Source of the DNA: CAYVFC01 sp964450715
GTDB lineage: Bacteria; Myxococcota_A; Polyangia; Polyangiales; JAFGIB01
Assembly (NCBI GenBank): GCA_964450715.1
Contig: CAYVFC010000190.1
Span: 1 to 13,123 of the forward strand
DNA: 13,123 bases
Direction of reading: 5' to 3'
This document shows, piece by piece, positions 6,335 through 13,123 of the stretch; the first letter of the stretch is position 1; every line of letters begins with the position of its first letter. The notes under the pieces are model-generated. The model was not told the origin of the DNA and did no database searches. It worked only from the letters and a program-made list of their open reading frames with translations. The translations under genes and the position numbers were made by a program.

Positions 6335-7504
6335 ATGATCTCTCCCCTCCGCAACAGTCTGCCCCCGGAGCACAACCTGCTCCGGGAGACCGTCCGCGAG
6401 TTCGCCGAGACCGAGATCGCCCCGGTGATACAAGAGCTCGACGAGAAGGAAGAGTTTTCGCTGCCCATCGTCAAGAGCATGGCGGAGCTCGGGCTGTTCG
6501 GCATCACCGTTTCGCCCGAGTACGGGGGAGCGGGCATGGACTACCTCGCTTATTGTATCGCGGTGGAAGAGATAGCCCGCATCGACGTGTCGCACGCCAT
6601 CACCGTGGCCGCGGGCAACTCCCTGGGCATCATGCCCATCGCCACCTTTGGCAGCGAAGAGCAAAAGCAGCGGTGGCTTCCCCGCCTCTGTAGCGGCGAG
6701 ATCCTCGCCTGCTTCGCGCTGACCGAGCCGGATGCCGGCTCGGACGCCGGGGCGAGCAAGACCCGGGCCCGGCTGCAAGAGGGCCGTTGGTGCATCGACG
6801 GCAGCAAGCTGTTCATCACCAACAGCACCTCGCCCCTGGCCGGGGTCTGCATCGTGCAGGCGGTGACCGGCGCTCGGCCGGACGGCAACAAGGAGATCTC
6901 CTGCATCCTGGTGCCCTCGGGCACGCCCGGATTCACCGCCCGCAAGATGACCGGCAAGATGGTCTGGCGCGCCTCGGACACCGGGGAGCTTTTCTTCGAC
7001 AACTGCCAGGTCCCGGAGCAGAACCTGCTGGGCGAGCGCGGCCAGGGTTTTCGCCAGATGCTGCAAACCCTGGACAGCGGCCGGCTGGCCATCGCCGCCA
7101 CCGCCCTGGGAGGAGCACAGGGGGCCTTCGAGTTGGCCCTGAAGTACGCCCGCGAAAGAAAGCAGTTCGGCAAGAGCATTGCCACCTTCCAGGCCATATC
7201 CTTCAAGCTGGCCGACATGGCCACCGGGATCGAGGCTGGCAGGGCGCTGCTGTACCGGGCCTGTCGCCTGAGGGACACCGGCAGGCCCTACCGGAAGCAG
7301 TCGGCCATGGCCAAGCTCTTCTGCTCCGAGCTGATGGGCCGGGTGGTCGACAACGCGGTCCAGATCTTCGGCGGCTACGGCTTGCTGAAGGATTACCGGA
7401 TCGAGAGGTTTTACCGGGACTACAAGGCGCTGACCATCGGCGAAGGAACCAGCGAGATCCAGCGCATCGTCATCTCGCGCCAGATCGGCTGTTTCGATCC
7501 CTGA
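6335..7504 (+). CDS. Acyl-CoA dehydrogenase (FAD-dependent, short/branched-chain type)
   Basis: At 389 residues it has the usual length of a soluble homotetrameric acyl-CoA dehydrogenase. It would introduce an alpha,beta double bond into an acyl-CoA and pass electrons through FAD to electron-transfer flavoprotein. Signatures include 'LTEPDAGSDAG' (129-139), the FAD-binding 'FITN' (160-163), 'RERKQFGK' (273-280) and 'QIFGGYGLLKDYRIERFYRD' (343-362). The catalytic base is expected at E370 in 'IGEGTSEIQR', the position used by medium- and short-chain members, so it should be active. The gene starts 32 bp after the DUF35 gene with AAAGG about 10 bases before the ATG. Together with the thiolase and DUF35 protein it resembles part of a beta-oxidation-like route such as bbsG/bbsB/bbsA, but no hydratase, hydroxyacyl-CoA dehydrogenase or CoA-transferase is present here. 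Chain-length preference cannot be read from sequence. Confidence 0.95.
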   Translation: MISPLRNSLPPEHNLLRETVREFAETEIAPVIQELDEKEEFSLPIVKSMAELGLFGITVSPEYGGAGMDYLAYCIAVEEIARIDVSHAITVAAGNSLGIMPIATFGSEEQKQRWLPRLCSGEILACFALTEPDAGSDAGASKTRARLQEGRWCIDGSKLFITNSTSPLAGVCIVQAVTGARPDGNKEISCILVPSGTPGFTARKMTGKMVWRASDTGELFFDNCQVPEQNLLGERGQGFRQMLQTLDSGRLAIAATALGGAQGAFELALKYARERKQFGKSIATFQAISFKLADMATGIEAGRALLYRACRLRDTGRPYRKQSAMAKLFCSELMGRVVDNAVQIFGGYGLLKDYRIERFYRDYKALTIGEGTSEIQRIVISRQIGCFDP

Positions 7505-7519
7505 TCACGGAGGCAAACC

Positions 7520-8785
7520 GTGCCGGAAATCACCCAGTGGATACAGCAGCAGCTGACGGCGAGCGGGGTCGAGCCCGCGCTGGTGCCGGCGCTCACCCAC
7601 GCCGTCGTGATCGGCGCCATCGTACTGCTCAGCGTGGTCGTCAACTTCGTGGCCAAGCGCATCCTGCTCGCCTGGATCAAGACCCTGATCGCCAGGACCT
7701 CGACCCGCTGGGACGACGTCTTCATGCAGCGGCACGTCTTCGACCGGCTCTCGCACCTGGCCCCGGCCCTGGTCTTCTACGCTGGCGCGCCGGTCGCCTT
7801 TCCCGACCTGCCCGACCTGCAGCTGGGCATCCGGCGGGTGGCCCTCGCCTACATGGTGGTGATCGTGGCCGTGGTGGTGGACGGCGTGTTGAACGCGATA
7901 GTCGACATCTACCGCACCTTCGAGGTCGCCCGCACCCGGCCCATCAAGAGCTACGTACAAGTCGGCAAGATCTTCGTCTACCTGGTCACGGCCATCCTGG
8001 TGCTGGCCACGCTGCTCAACCGCTCGCCCTGGGGCTTTTTGAGCGGCCTGGGGGCCTTGACCGCGGTCATCATGCTGGTCTTCAAGGACACCATCCTGGG
8101 CTTCGTGGCCAGCATCCAGCTGGGCTCGCACGACATGATCCGCCCGGGCGACTGGGTCGAGATGCCTAAATACGGCGCGGACGGGGACGTGATCGACATC
8201 TCGCTCGCCACGGTCAAGGTACAGAACTGGGACAAGACCGTCTCCACCATCCCCACCTATGCCCTGGTCTCGGAGACCTTCAAGAACTGGCGCGGCATGA
8301 GCGAGTCCGGGGGGAGGCGCATCAAGCGGGCGCTCAACATCGACATGAACAGCATCCGCTTCTGCGACGAGAAGATGCTGGAGCGCTACGGGCGGGTGCG
8401 GCTGCTGCGCGACTACATCCAGCAGAAGCGCGAGGAGCTTACCGAGCACAACCAGAAGGTGGGCGCCGACGCCGACGAGGTCATCAACGTGCGCCGGCTG
8501 ACCAACCTGGGCACCTTCCGTGCCTACATCGTTTTCTATCTCAAGGCCCACCCGAAAATTCACCAGAACATGACCTTCCTGGTCCGCCACCTGGCACCCG
8601 GGGCCAACGGGCTTCCCATCGAGATCTACGTCTTCAGCAACGACCAGGCCTGGGCCAACTACGAGGCCATCCAGGCCGACATCTTCGACCACATCCTGGC
8701 CGTGGTTCCCGAGTTCGGCCTGCGCGTCTTCCAGAACCCCACCGGCGCCGACTTCCAGCAACTGGGGTCGGATTTAAGAAGGTAA
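7520..8785 (+). CDS. MscS-family mechanosensitive channel, YbdG/MscM type
   Basis: This 421-residue inner-membrane protein matches the YbdG branch of the MscS family in length and layout. Hydrophobic segments lie near 24-45, 75-93, 106-130, 149-167 and 172-198, the last being the pore helix with 'GFLSGLGALTAVIMLVFKD'. The MscS beta domain follows from about 200 ('IRPGDWVEMP', then 'VKVQNWDKTVSTIPT'), then the subfamily stretch 'GGRRIKRALNIDMNSIRFCDE' in two parts (264-275 and 276-284), and a C-terminal alpha/beta cytoplasmic domain. Such channels open under membrane tension and release solutes during hypo-osmotic shock. The start is GTG 7520, fixed by GGAGG at 7509-7513, and it lies 15 bp after the acyl-CoA dehydrogenase stop. 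It is probably co-transcribed with that gene, though a functional link is not obvious. The stop codon is part of a perfect Shine-Dalgarno match. Confidence 0.93.
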   Translation: MPEITQWIQQQLTASGVEPALVPALTHAVVIGAIVLLSVVVNFVAKRILLAWIKTLIARTSTRWDDVFMQRHVFDRLSHLAPALVFYAGAPVAFPDLPDLQLGIRRVALAYMVVIVAVVVDGVLNAIVDIYRTFEVARTRPIKSYVQVGKIFVYLVTAILVLATLLNRSPWGFLSGLGALTAVIMLVFKDTILGFVASIQLGSHDMIRPGDWVEMPKYGADGDVIDISLATVKVQNWDKTVSTIPTYALVSETFKNWRGMSESGGRRIKRALNIDMNSIRFCDEKMLERYGRVRLLRDYIQQKREELTEHNQKVGADADEVINVRRLTNLGTFRAYIVFYLKAHPKIHQNMTFLVRHLAPGANGLPIEIYVFSNDQAWANYEAIQADIFDHILAVVPEFGLRVFQNPTGADFQQLGSDLRR

Positions 8786-8790
8786 GGAGG
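8783..8790 (+). promoter_or_regulatory. Orphan perfect Shine-Dalgarno sequence without a canonical downstream start
   Basis: TAAGGAGG, eight bases complementary to the 16S rRNA 3' end, includes the MscS stop codon. No ATG, GTG or TTG lies at a suitable distance. An ATA codon at 8800-8802 has ideal 9-base spacing and opens a frame that stays open to 9243, antisense to the converging gene. It is most likely a relic of a lost downstream gene or coincidence. Confidence 0.4.
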
Positions 8791-8868
8791 CACCGCAAGA
8801 TAAACGATCCGGTTGCGGGCGCGTGGGCGGGCGCAGCTGCTGCGTCGCTCCTCCTGGAAATGGCGCTG

Positions 8869-10521
8869 CTATTGCACCTCGACGCCAACCTTACGCAGAC
8901 CGTCGATCACCCGCTCAACGATGTCGTCGAACTTGATGTAGCGCTTGATCAGGACCCGACCGCGAGCGGGAAAATCGGGCTTGAGCTCCAGAAGGGTTTG
9001 AGCGGCTCGTCGTCCTTCCTCGAGCGATCCCAGCAGGCCGCAGGTAGCGGCCTTTCCCAGCGGATCCCAGAAGACAGCGGGCCTCTTGAAGTTACGGGTC
9101 TCCAGGTACGCCTGCTGGTACTCCTGTTGCCTGATACAATCCACCCACAGCGCATAGTGGACGACGAGGATGTAGTTCGGGTTTTCTCTGATCGCCCGCT
9201 CTATCAGAGCCCTGCCGCGCTCCCACTGACCCAGCAGGGTTAGTAAATAGCCGATACCATCGATTATATAAAGAGAGTTGGGATTCAGGGCCAGGGCCGC
9301 CTCGACCTCTGCCAGAGCGGCCGGCAGCTGGTCGTCGTAAAAACGAATCAGGGCCAAAGTGGCTCTGGATCGCTGGTTGCCCTGGTCCAGCCGAGCCCCG
9401 GTCTCGGCGCACTCGAGCGCCATCTCCAGCGCCCTTTCCACCGGATCCACCAAGCCAGGGATCTCCAAGGAACAGATGTTCCCGTACAGTTGTGCCAGCG
9501 CGGACCAGGCCGGTCCACAATCCGGTTCGATCTGTACGGCGTGCTGAAGAGCGCTCATCGCTCGCAGAAAGCTGGCGGGCGTCAGCGTCAGGTAAAACTC
9601 GTGGAACCGCAGGATGGCTTCATAGGTCTTCAGCTGGGACGGCGGCTTGGTTCTGGACTCCGCGGAGAGCGTCCTGGCGATGACTCCCCGGCTGGCGGCG
9701 GCCTGGGCGGCGACCGTTCTAGCGACCGTTTCCTGGAAAGCGAACAGGGGCGCGGCGGCGAGCTCCGACCGGTGTGTCTCGCCCCAGATCTGTCGGTTGG
9801 TCGTCGCGTCTGTCAGATGGACGTTGACCTTGATCTCGGTTCCGTCCAGGCGGATGTTGCCGTCGATGACAAACCGAGCCGCGCTTTCCGCCGCCCCGGT
9901 ATGGTCGCGATCCAGAGCAGATAGCGCCACCCGCACATCCTGGAATCGAGCGATCTCCACCGCGAGATCCGAGGCCAGACCCAGGCCGAGGTGTTGGTTT
10001 TCCGCATCGCCCGTCAGGTTCTGAAAGGGCCGGACGAGGATGGTGGGCCACGACTGCTCGCTGCGCTGCTCGGCGCTCGGGACCTGGTACGAGCCGCCCG
10101 AGGTCCGCTCTCGAAAGGTCGGCACATAGGTGCCCTTGGGGATCTCGATCTGTACGCCTTCCCGGGGCTCGGTTACTAGATAGTAGCGTTCCAGATCTCG
10201 GCGCAGCTTGCCGGCCTGGATCCGGACGATGGGATCCTGGTTGAGATCAGACTCCTCGGCCCGGCCGAATACGCGGACGGCGATGGTATAGCCCTTCAGC
10301 GTGTCACTGCGTCCGGACAGGGTTTCCTCCACGACAAAGCGCAGCAACTGCCTGGACCGCGGGGAGGCCAGAAAATCCGGGCTGGCCAGGATTCGCTTCA
10401 GCTCTTCTCGGATGGCTCGGGGTGACGGACCCTTCTGGCGGCCTTTGCGCGGCGCTGTTGGCTGCTTCCCAGCACTGCGCTGCCTCTTGGCCGGCGGTCG
10501 ACTCGCTTTCCTCGTCGAAAT
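8869..10521 (-). CDS. Winged-helix-like / TolB-like / TPR regulator, probable AUU start
   Basis: Read from an ATT codon at 10521, this is a 550-residue soluble protein. A Lys/Arg/Pro-rich tail (1-34) is followed by a conserved N-terminal domain (about 36-138) running from 'AIREELKRILASPDFLASP' through 'VVEETLSGRSD', 'DPIVRIQAGKLRRDLERYY' and 'IEIPKGTYVPTF'. The latter part resembles an OmpR-type winged helix, so DNA binding is likely. Next is a TolB-N/FlgO-like domain (about 159-250: 'ILVRPFQNLTGD', 'ASDLAVEIARF', 'IDGNIRLDGTEIKVNVHL'), then TPR-like helices (about 295-520). There is no membrane segment, unlike CadC. Family members are usually called TolB-like or adenylate-cyclase-related TPR proteins; targets are unknown. 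The first canonical start, TTG 10347, falls inside the conserved helix 'RQLLRFVVEETL' and would lose 58 residues. The upstream frame is open to the stop at 10576-10578 but holds no ATG, GTG or TTG. Confidence 0.82.
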   Translation of the reverse strand: MSTRKASRPPAKRQRSAGKQPTAPRKGRQKGPSPRAIREELKRILASPDFLASPRSRQLLRFVVEETLSGRSDTLKGYTIAVRVFGRAEESDLNQDPIVRIQAGKLRRDLERYYLVTEPREGVQIEIPKGTYVPTFRERTSGGSYQVPSAEQRSEQSWPTILVRPFQNLTGDAENQHLGLGLASDLAVEIARFQDVRVALSALDRDHTGAAESAARFVIDGNIRLDGTEIKVNVHLTDATTNRQIWGETHRSELAAAPLFAFQETVARTVAAQAAASRGVIARTLSAESRTKPPSQLKTYEAILRFHEFYLTLTPASFLRAMSALQHAVQIEPDCGPAWSALAQLYGNICSLEIPGLVDPVERALEMALECAETGARLDQGNQRSRATLALIRFYDDQLPAALAEVEAALALNPNSLYIIDGIGYLLTLLGQWERGRALIERAIRENPNYILVVHYALWVDCIRQQEYQQAYLETRNFKRPAVFWDPLGKAATCGLLGSLEEGRRAAQTLLELKPDFPARGRVLIKRYIKFDDIVERVIDGLRKVGVEVQ

Positions 10522-10525
10522 GCGC

Positions 10526-10532
10526 CACCTCC
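10526..10532 (-). promoter_or_regulatory. Strong ribosome binding site supporting an AUU start
   Basis: On the minus strand GGAGGTG, a seven-base match to the 16S rRNA 3' end, has its GGAGG core six bases before the ATT codon at 10521-10519. A GTG within the same motif belongs to another frame. This decides the start proposed for the TolB-like/TPR gene. Confidence 0.55.
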
Positions 10533-10603
10533 CTCGGCACGAGCGCGGAACCCGGCGTCCGTAGCCTACGGTAAGTTACTACCCGCCCCTTCGGCGCGGC
10601 GTA

Positions 10604-10632
10604 AGAATAGCAGAAGAAACAAGAAACGCCAA
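10604..10632 (-). promoter_or_regulatory. Possible sigma-70-type promoter for the TolB-like/TPR gene
   Basis: On the minus strand TTGGCG (10632-10627) and TATTCT (10609-10604) are separated by exactly 17 bases, each matching the consensus at four of six positions. Transcription would begin near 10597, giving a leader of about 76 bases to the ATT start. This is the only promoter-like pair I could place in the divergent region. Confidence 0.3.
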
Positions 10633-10715
10633 GGCCTGCGCCATGGCCGCGTAAAAAGCCGGAGCATCCGCCCATAGAGGGAGAACGAGCACTGTCCAAG
10701 GTCGGACATCCGGAG

Positions 10716-10967
10716 TTGGAGGCGGTGATACGCCACTTCCCCGAGCAGAGAGGAGAGCTCGAGGCCCTCTTTCAGCGCGACCACACTTTCCGATCCATGT
10801 GCGCGGATTATCGCGATTGCCTGCAGGCCATAGAGCGCTGGTGTGGATCACCGCCACGCAATGAACGAGCACCGGCCCTTTGTGAGGAGTATCGGACCCT
10901 GATGGCGGAATTGAAAAGCGAGATCTCGGCGCTGGTCGAGAGATCGGAAGAGGACGGCAAGAGTTGA
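10716..10967 (+). CDS. Small helical protein of unknown function, coupled to the hybrid kinase
   Basis: This 83-residue protein is predicted all-helical, with conserved-looking features 'HFPEQRGELEALFQRD', a Cys-containing 'SMCADYRDCLQAIERWC' segment and a C-terminal 'EEYRTLMAELKSEISALVE' helix. I recall similar small proteins beside signalling or transport genes in Deltaproteobacteria, but no function is known to me. The start is uncertain. TTG 10716 is the first canonical codon chosen, while a CTG at 10692 with GAGG about 11 bases upstream would add S-K-V-G-H-P-E, which looks like a natural N-terminus; GTG 10725 is also in frame. Its TGA overlaps the TTG start of the kinase by four bases, implying translational coupling and a shared role, perhaps as a kinase accessory protein. 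Confidence 0.7.
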   Translation: MEAVIRHFPEQRGELEALFQRDHTFRSMCADYRDCLQAIERWCGSPPRNERAPALCEEYRTLMAELKSEISALVERSEEDGKS

Positions 10968-13123
10968 CGGACGAACAAAAGACAAAAGCCCAACTCATCG
11001 ACGAGTTGCAGGAGCTGAGGCATCGGGTCGCCAGCCTGGAGAAGGGCACGGCCCTCGAACACGGGATACTGCACGGGGAGGGGACCATGATCGGTATCAG
11101 CGAGCGCACGCCGGCAGAACATGGGGAGTTGTACGGGGAGGCGGCCATGATCGGCATCAGCGAGGGCAGGCCCGCGGAAGACGCGCTGCTCGAGAGCGAA
11201 GCCCGCTTCCGCGAAACCGCGGAGCTCCTCCCCTCGATCATCGCCGAGATGGATCTGGAGGGAAGAATCATCTACATCAACAAGCTGGGCCTGGACATCT
11301 TCGGGATCTCCGCGGACACCCAGTTGAACTCGTTCGATCAGTTCCTGCACCCCGACGACTACCAGCGGGCCCTGCAGAACGCGGCCGCGGTGCTGCGAGG
11401 TGACGACGTTCCAGCCAACGAGTATCGAATGCTCGCCAAAGATGGCCAGCTGCTTCACATGGTAGTGAGATCCGCGCCGATCTTTCGAGATGGTGAGATC
11501 GTTGGGCTGCGCTCGTCTGTCCAAGATGTCACCGACCGTGTCGCCGCCGAAGCCGACCGGCGAGCCGGCGAGGAGCGATTCCGCACCATCTTCCACGGTA
11601 TCACCGAGGGGATCCTGGTCACTCGAACCGATACCGGTCGCATCGTGATGGTCAATCAGGCGATGTGCGAGATGCTCCGGGCGACCGAAGAGGAGGTGTT
11701 GGCGATGAGCTTGGAGGAGATTCGCCCGTGTCGAGATGCCCTCCCGATGACGAGTATAGTCGTCGAACCGTTGCGCACCAAGCGGCGCGTCGCGTCCGAG
11801 CAGCCCATCGAGCGACGGAACGGAAGCGTATTTTACGCCGACGTCAGCGCGATCCCGGTGACGATCGATGGCCAGACCTGTCTATTGGAGTGTTTCCGGG
11901 ACGTAACCGAGAGACGGGAATTGCAGGCCAATATCTACCAATCGGACCGCATGGCGAGTCTGGGGTTGCTGGCCGCCGGCGTGGCCCATGAGATCAACAA
12001 CCCGCTGACCTACGTGCTCTTCAACCTCGATGCCCTCAGAGAAGACGTGCCGCTGTTGGCCGAGATGGTGATCCGTCTGCAGCGCGCCCTCGGTCCCGAG
12101 CGGACCAGGCACGCCCTGGGGGAGATGGCTGCGCTGGCAGTGCCAAGCCGACTCGACGATATCGTGCAGCAGAGTCAAGACGCCGCGGAGGGTGCGCGCC
12201 GGGTGCGCGACATCGTCGGTGACCTCAAGACCTTCGCCCGGGTGGACGAAAACCGGCTCGTCGTTACCTGCCTCAACGACATCATCGATAGTGCTATCAG
12301 TTTAGCGTCAAACGAAATCAAATACCGCGCTAGGCTTGTCACGGACTTCGACGCGCTTCCGACAATGGCGGTAAACGACGGCAAGCTGGCACAGGTATTC
12401 CTGAACCTGTTGCTGAACGCAACCCATGCCATAGAGGAGGGAAATGCGCAGAGCAATGAGATCCGAGTTCGGACCTGGGCCGAGGGGGATCAGGTGGTAG
12501 CGCAGCTGCAGGACACCGGAAAGGGCATTTCGCCGGAGCATCTACCTCACGTATTCGAGCCGTTTTTCACCACCAAGGAGGTCGGGGTTGGATCGGGTTT
12601 GGGATTGAGCATCTGCCGCAAGATCATCACGGAGCTCGATGGCGAAATCACGGTGGATAGCGAGCAAGGCAAGGGTACCCGGTTCATGATTCGACTTCCC
12701 ATCGGTACGATGGTGCCGGAGCGGACCGCGGTCGAGGAGGCCTCCGTCGCGCAGCCGCTTTGCCGGAAACGGATCTTGGTCATCGATGACGAACGTCACA
12801 TCGCCCAAGCCGTCGAACGCTTACTCGAAGATGAGCACGAAGCGGTCTCCGTGACATCGGCGAAGGAGGCGATGGAGATCTTCGAGAGCGATTGGGCTTT
12901 CGACGGCATCATCTGCGACCTGATGATGCCGAACGTTACCGGGATGGACCTGCACGAGTGGCTGGTGAAGCACCACCCGGACCTGGCCGACAGGATGATC
13001 TTCGTCACCGGTGGTGCCTTCACGCCGCGGGCAAGGACCTTTCTCGAGCGGGTGGACAACCCTAGGCTCAATGCCAGTCAGTTAAGCGAATTCCCCGGTC
13101 TTTTCGTTGACTTAGAAGCGTGA
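10964..13123 (+). CDS. Hybrid sensor histidine kinase, PAS-PAS-HisKA-HATPase-REC
   Basis: This 719-residue soluble kinase begins with a short coiled coil (about 5-28), then a duplicated 20-residue linker (about 32-71), PAS1 (about 78-192) and PAS2 (about 200-320). The HisKA H-box 'GVAHEINNPLTY' places the phospho-acceptor at H342. The ATPase has the N-box 'NLLLNATHAI' (N485), 'DTGKGIS' (517-523), 'FEPFFTTK' (531-538) and 'GSGLGLSI' (543-550). The receiver shows D608/D609, phospho-acceptor D652 in 'CDLMMP' and T682. After 'ERVDNPRL' the usual K-P-F motif is absent, replaced by 'NASQLSEFPGLFVDLEA' and the stop. With no membrane segments, it probably senses a cytosolic ligand, redox or energy signal through PAS. 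TTG 10964 overlaps the preceding stop and is preceded by GAAGAGGA at good spacing. Any output partner would lie outside the window. Confidence 0.95.
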   Translation: MTDEQKTKAQLIDELQELRHRVASLEKGTALEHGILHGEGTMIGISERTPAEHGELYGEAAMIGISEGRPAEDALLESEARFRETAELLPSIIAEMDLEGRIIYINKLGLDIFGISADTQLNSFDQFLHPDDYQRALQNAAAVLRGDDVPANEYRMLAKDGQLLHMVVRSAPIFRDGEIVGLRSSVQDVTDRVAAEADRRAGEERFRTIFHGITEGILVTRTDTGRIVMVNQAMCEMLRATEEEVLAMSLEEIRPCRDALPMTSIVVEPLRTKRRVASEQPIERRNGSVFYADVSAIPVTIDGQTCLLECFRDVTERRELQANIYQSDRMASLGLLAAGVAHEINNPLTYVLFNLDALREDVPLLAEMVIRLQRALGPERTRHALGEMAALAVPSRLDDIVQQSQDAAEGARRVRDIVGDLKTFARVDENRLVVTCLNDIIDSAISLASNEIKYRARLVTDFDALPTMAVNDGKLAQVFLNLLLNATHAIEEGNAQSNEIRVRTWAEGDQVVAQLQDTGKGISPEHLPHVFEPFFTTKEVGVGSGLGLSICRKIITELDGEITVDSEQGKGTRFMIRLPIGTMVPERTAVEEASVAQPLCRKRILVIDDERHIAQAVERLLEDEHEAVSVTSAKEAMEIFESDWAFDGIICDLMMPNVTGMDLHEWLVKHHPDLADRMIFVTGGAFTPRARTFLERVDNPRLNASQLSEFPGLFVDLEA
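11057..11176 (+). repeat. 60-bp imperfect tandem duplication inside the kinase gene
   Basis: Positions 11057-11116 and 11117-11176 align without gaps with 47 of 60 identical bases by eye. Each unit encodes 20 residues of the form 'EHGxLxGExxMIGISExxPA'. The copies lie in the linker between the N-terminal coiled coil and PAS1, so the duplication lengthens the linker without breaking a domain. Confidence 0.9.

Noticed and set aside
7505..8761. A 418-codon open frame on the minus strand opposite the MscS gene
   Set aside because: It mirrors codon positions of a clear MscS-family protein; its translation is rich in V/G/D/H with no recognisable domain. Typical antisense shadow of a GC-rich gene.
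6335..8785. Acyl-CoA dehydrogenase and MscS channel considered as a novel functional pair
   Set aside because: Closeness (15 bp) supports co-transcription only; both are common families and nothing in the sequence links their activities.
8793..8818. CCGCAA/TTGCGG inverted repeat between the convergent genes as a bidirectional terminator
   Set aside because: Only a 6-bp stem with a 14-base loop and no T-run on either side; too weak to call.
8860..9243. Plus-strand frame antisense to the end of the TolB-like/TPR gene
   Set aside because: No domain or conserved motif in the translation, and it overlaps a well-supported TPR protein; kept only as the context for the orphan Shine-Dalgarno note.

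Overview
This is a GC-rich bacterial chromosomal segment with eight protein-coding genes and no RNA gene, CRISPR array, transposase or phage gene that I can see. Several features suit a large-genome Deltaproteobacteria/Myxococcota-like or related environmental lineage: a very long HEAT-repeat protein with low-complexity linkers, a PAS-PAS hybrid histidine kinase, a TolB-like/TPR regulator, an SCP2-type thiolase paired with a DUF35 protein, and a REP-like palindrome. This placement is inference; no marker gene fixes the taxon.

Layout. Positions 1-135 hold a strong hairpin and the leader of the first gene. Positions 136-3306 encode a 1056-residue mosaic protein: N-terminal alpha/beta region, coiled coil, middle alpha/beta domain, helical region, 12 tandem heptapeptides, acidic stretch and HEAT repeats. 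The gap at 3307-3487 carries a REP/MITE-type palindrome with an extra partial arm, then a second hairpin. A co-directional run follows with gaps of 37, 12, 32 and 15 bp: a calcineurin-type metallophosphoesterase (3488-4225), an SCP2-type thiolase (4263-5699), a DUF35 zinc-ribbon/OB-fold protein (5712-6302), an acyl-CoA dehydrogenase (6335-7504) and a YbdG-type MscS channel (7520-8785). Convergent to this run is a minus-strand winged-helix/TolB-like/TPR protein (8869-10521). Divergent from that is a two-gene unit of a small helical protein (10716-10967) and a hybrid histidine kinase (10964-13123), whose stop codon is the last base of the window.

How the genes may work together. Thiolase, DUF35 protein and acyl-CoA dehydrogenase look like one acyl-CoA module. 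The main anomaly is that the thiolase has Gly103 where SCP2-type thiolases have their nucleophilic cysteine, while both catalytic-histidine motifs remain. The enzyme is therefore either inactive in classical thiolysis or does different carbon-carbon bond chemistry on acyl-CoA.

The minus-strand regulator has no ATG, GTG or TTG start that would include its conserved N-terminus, but an ATT codon sits six bases after a seven-base Shine-Dalgarno match, suggesting a rare AUU start. The kinase has a 60-bp tandem duplication in its N-terminal linker and an unusual receiver C-terminus lacking the conserved lysine. These points, the recently amplified heptad repeats and the REP-like element are the most interesting observations. 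I do not see a complete defence system or other clearly new multi-gene machinery.
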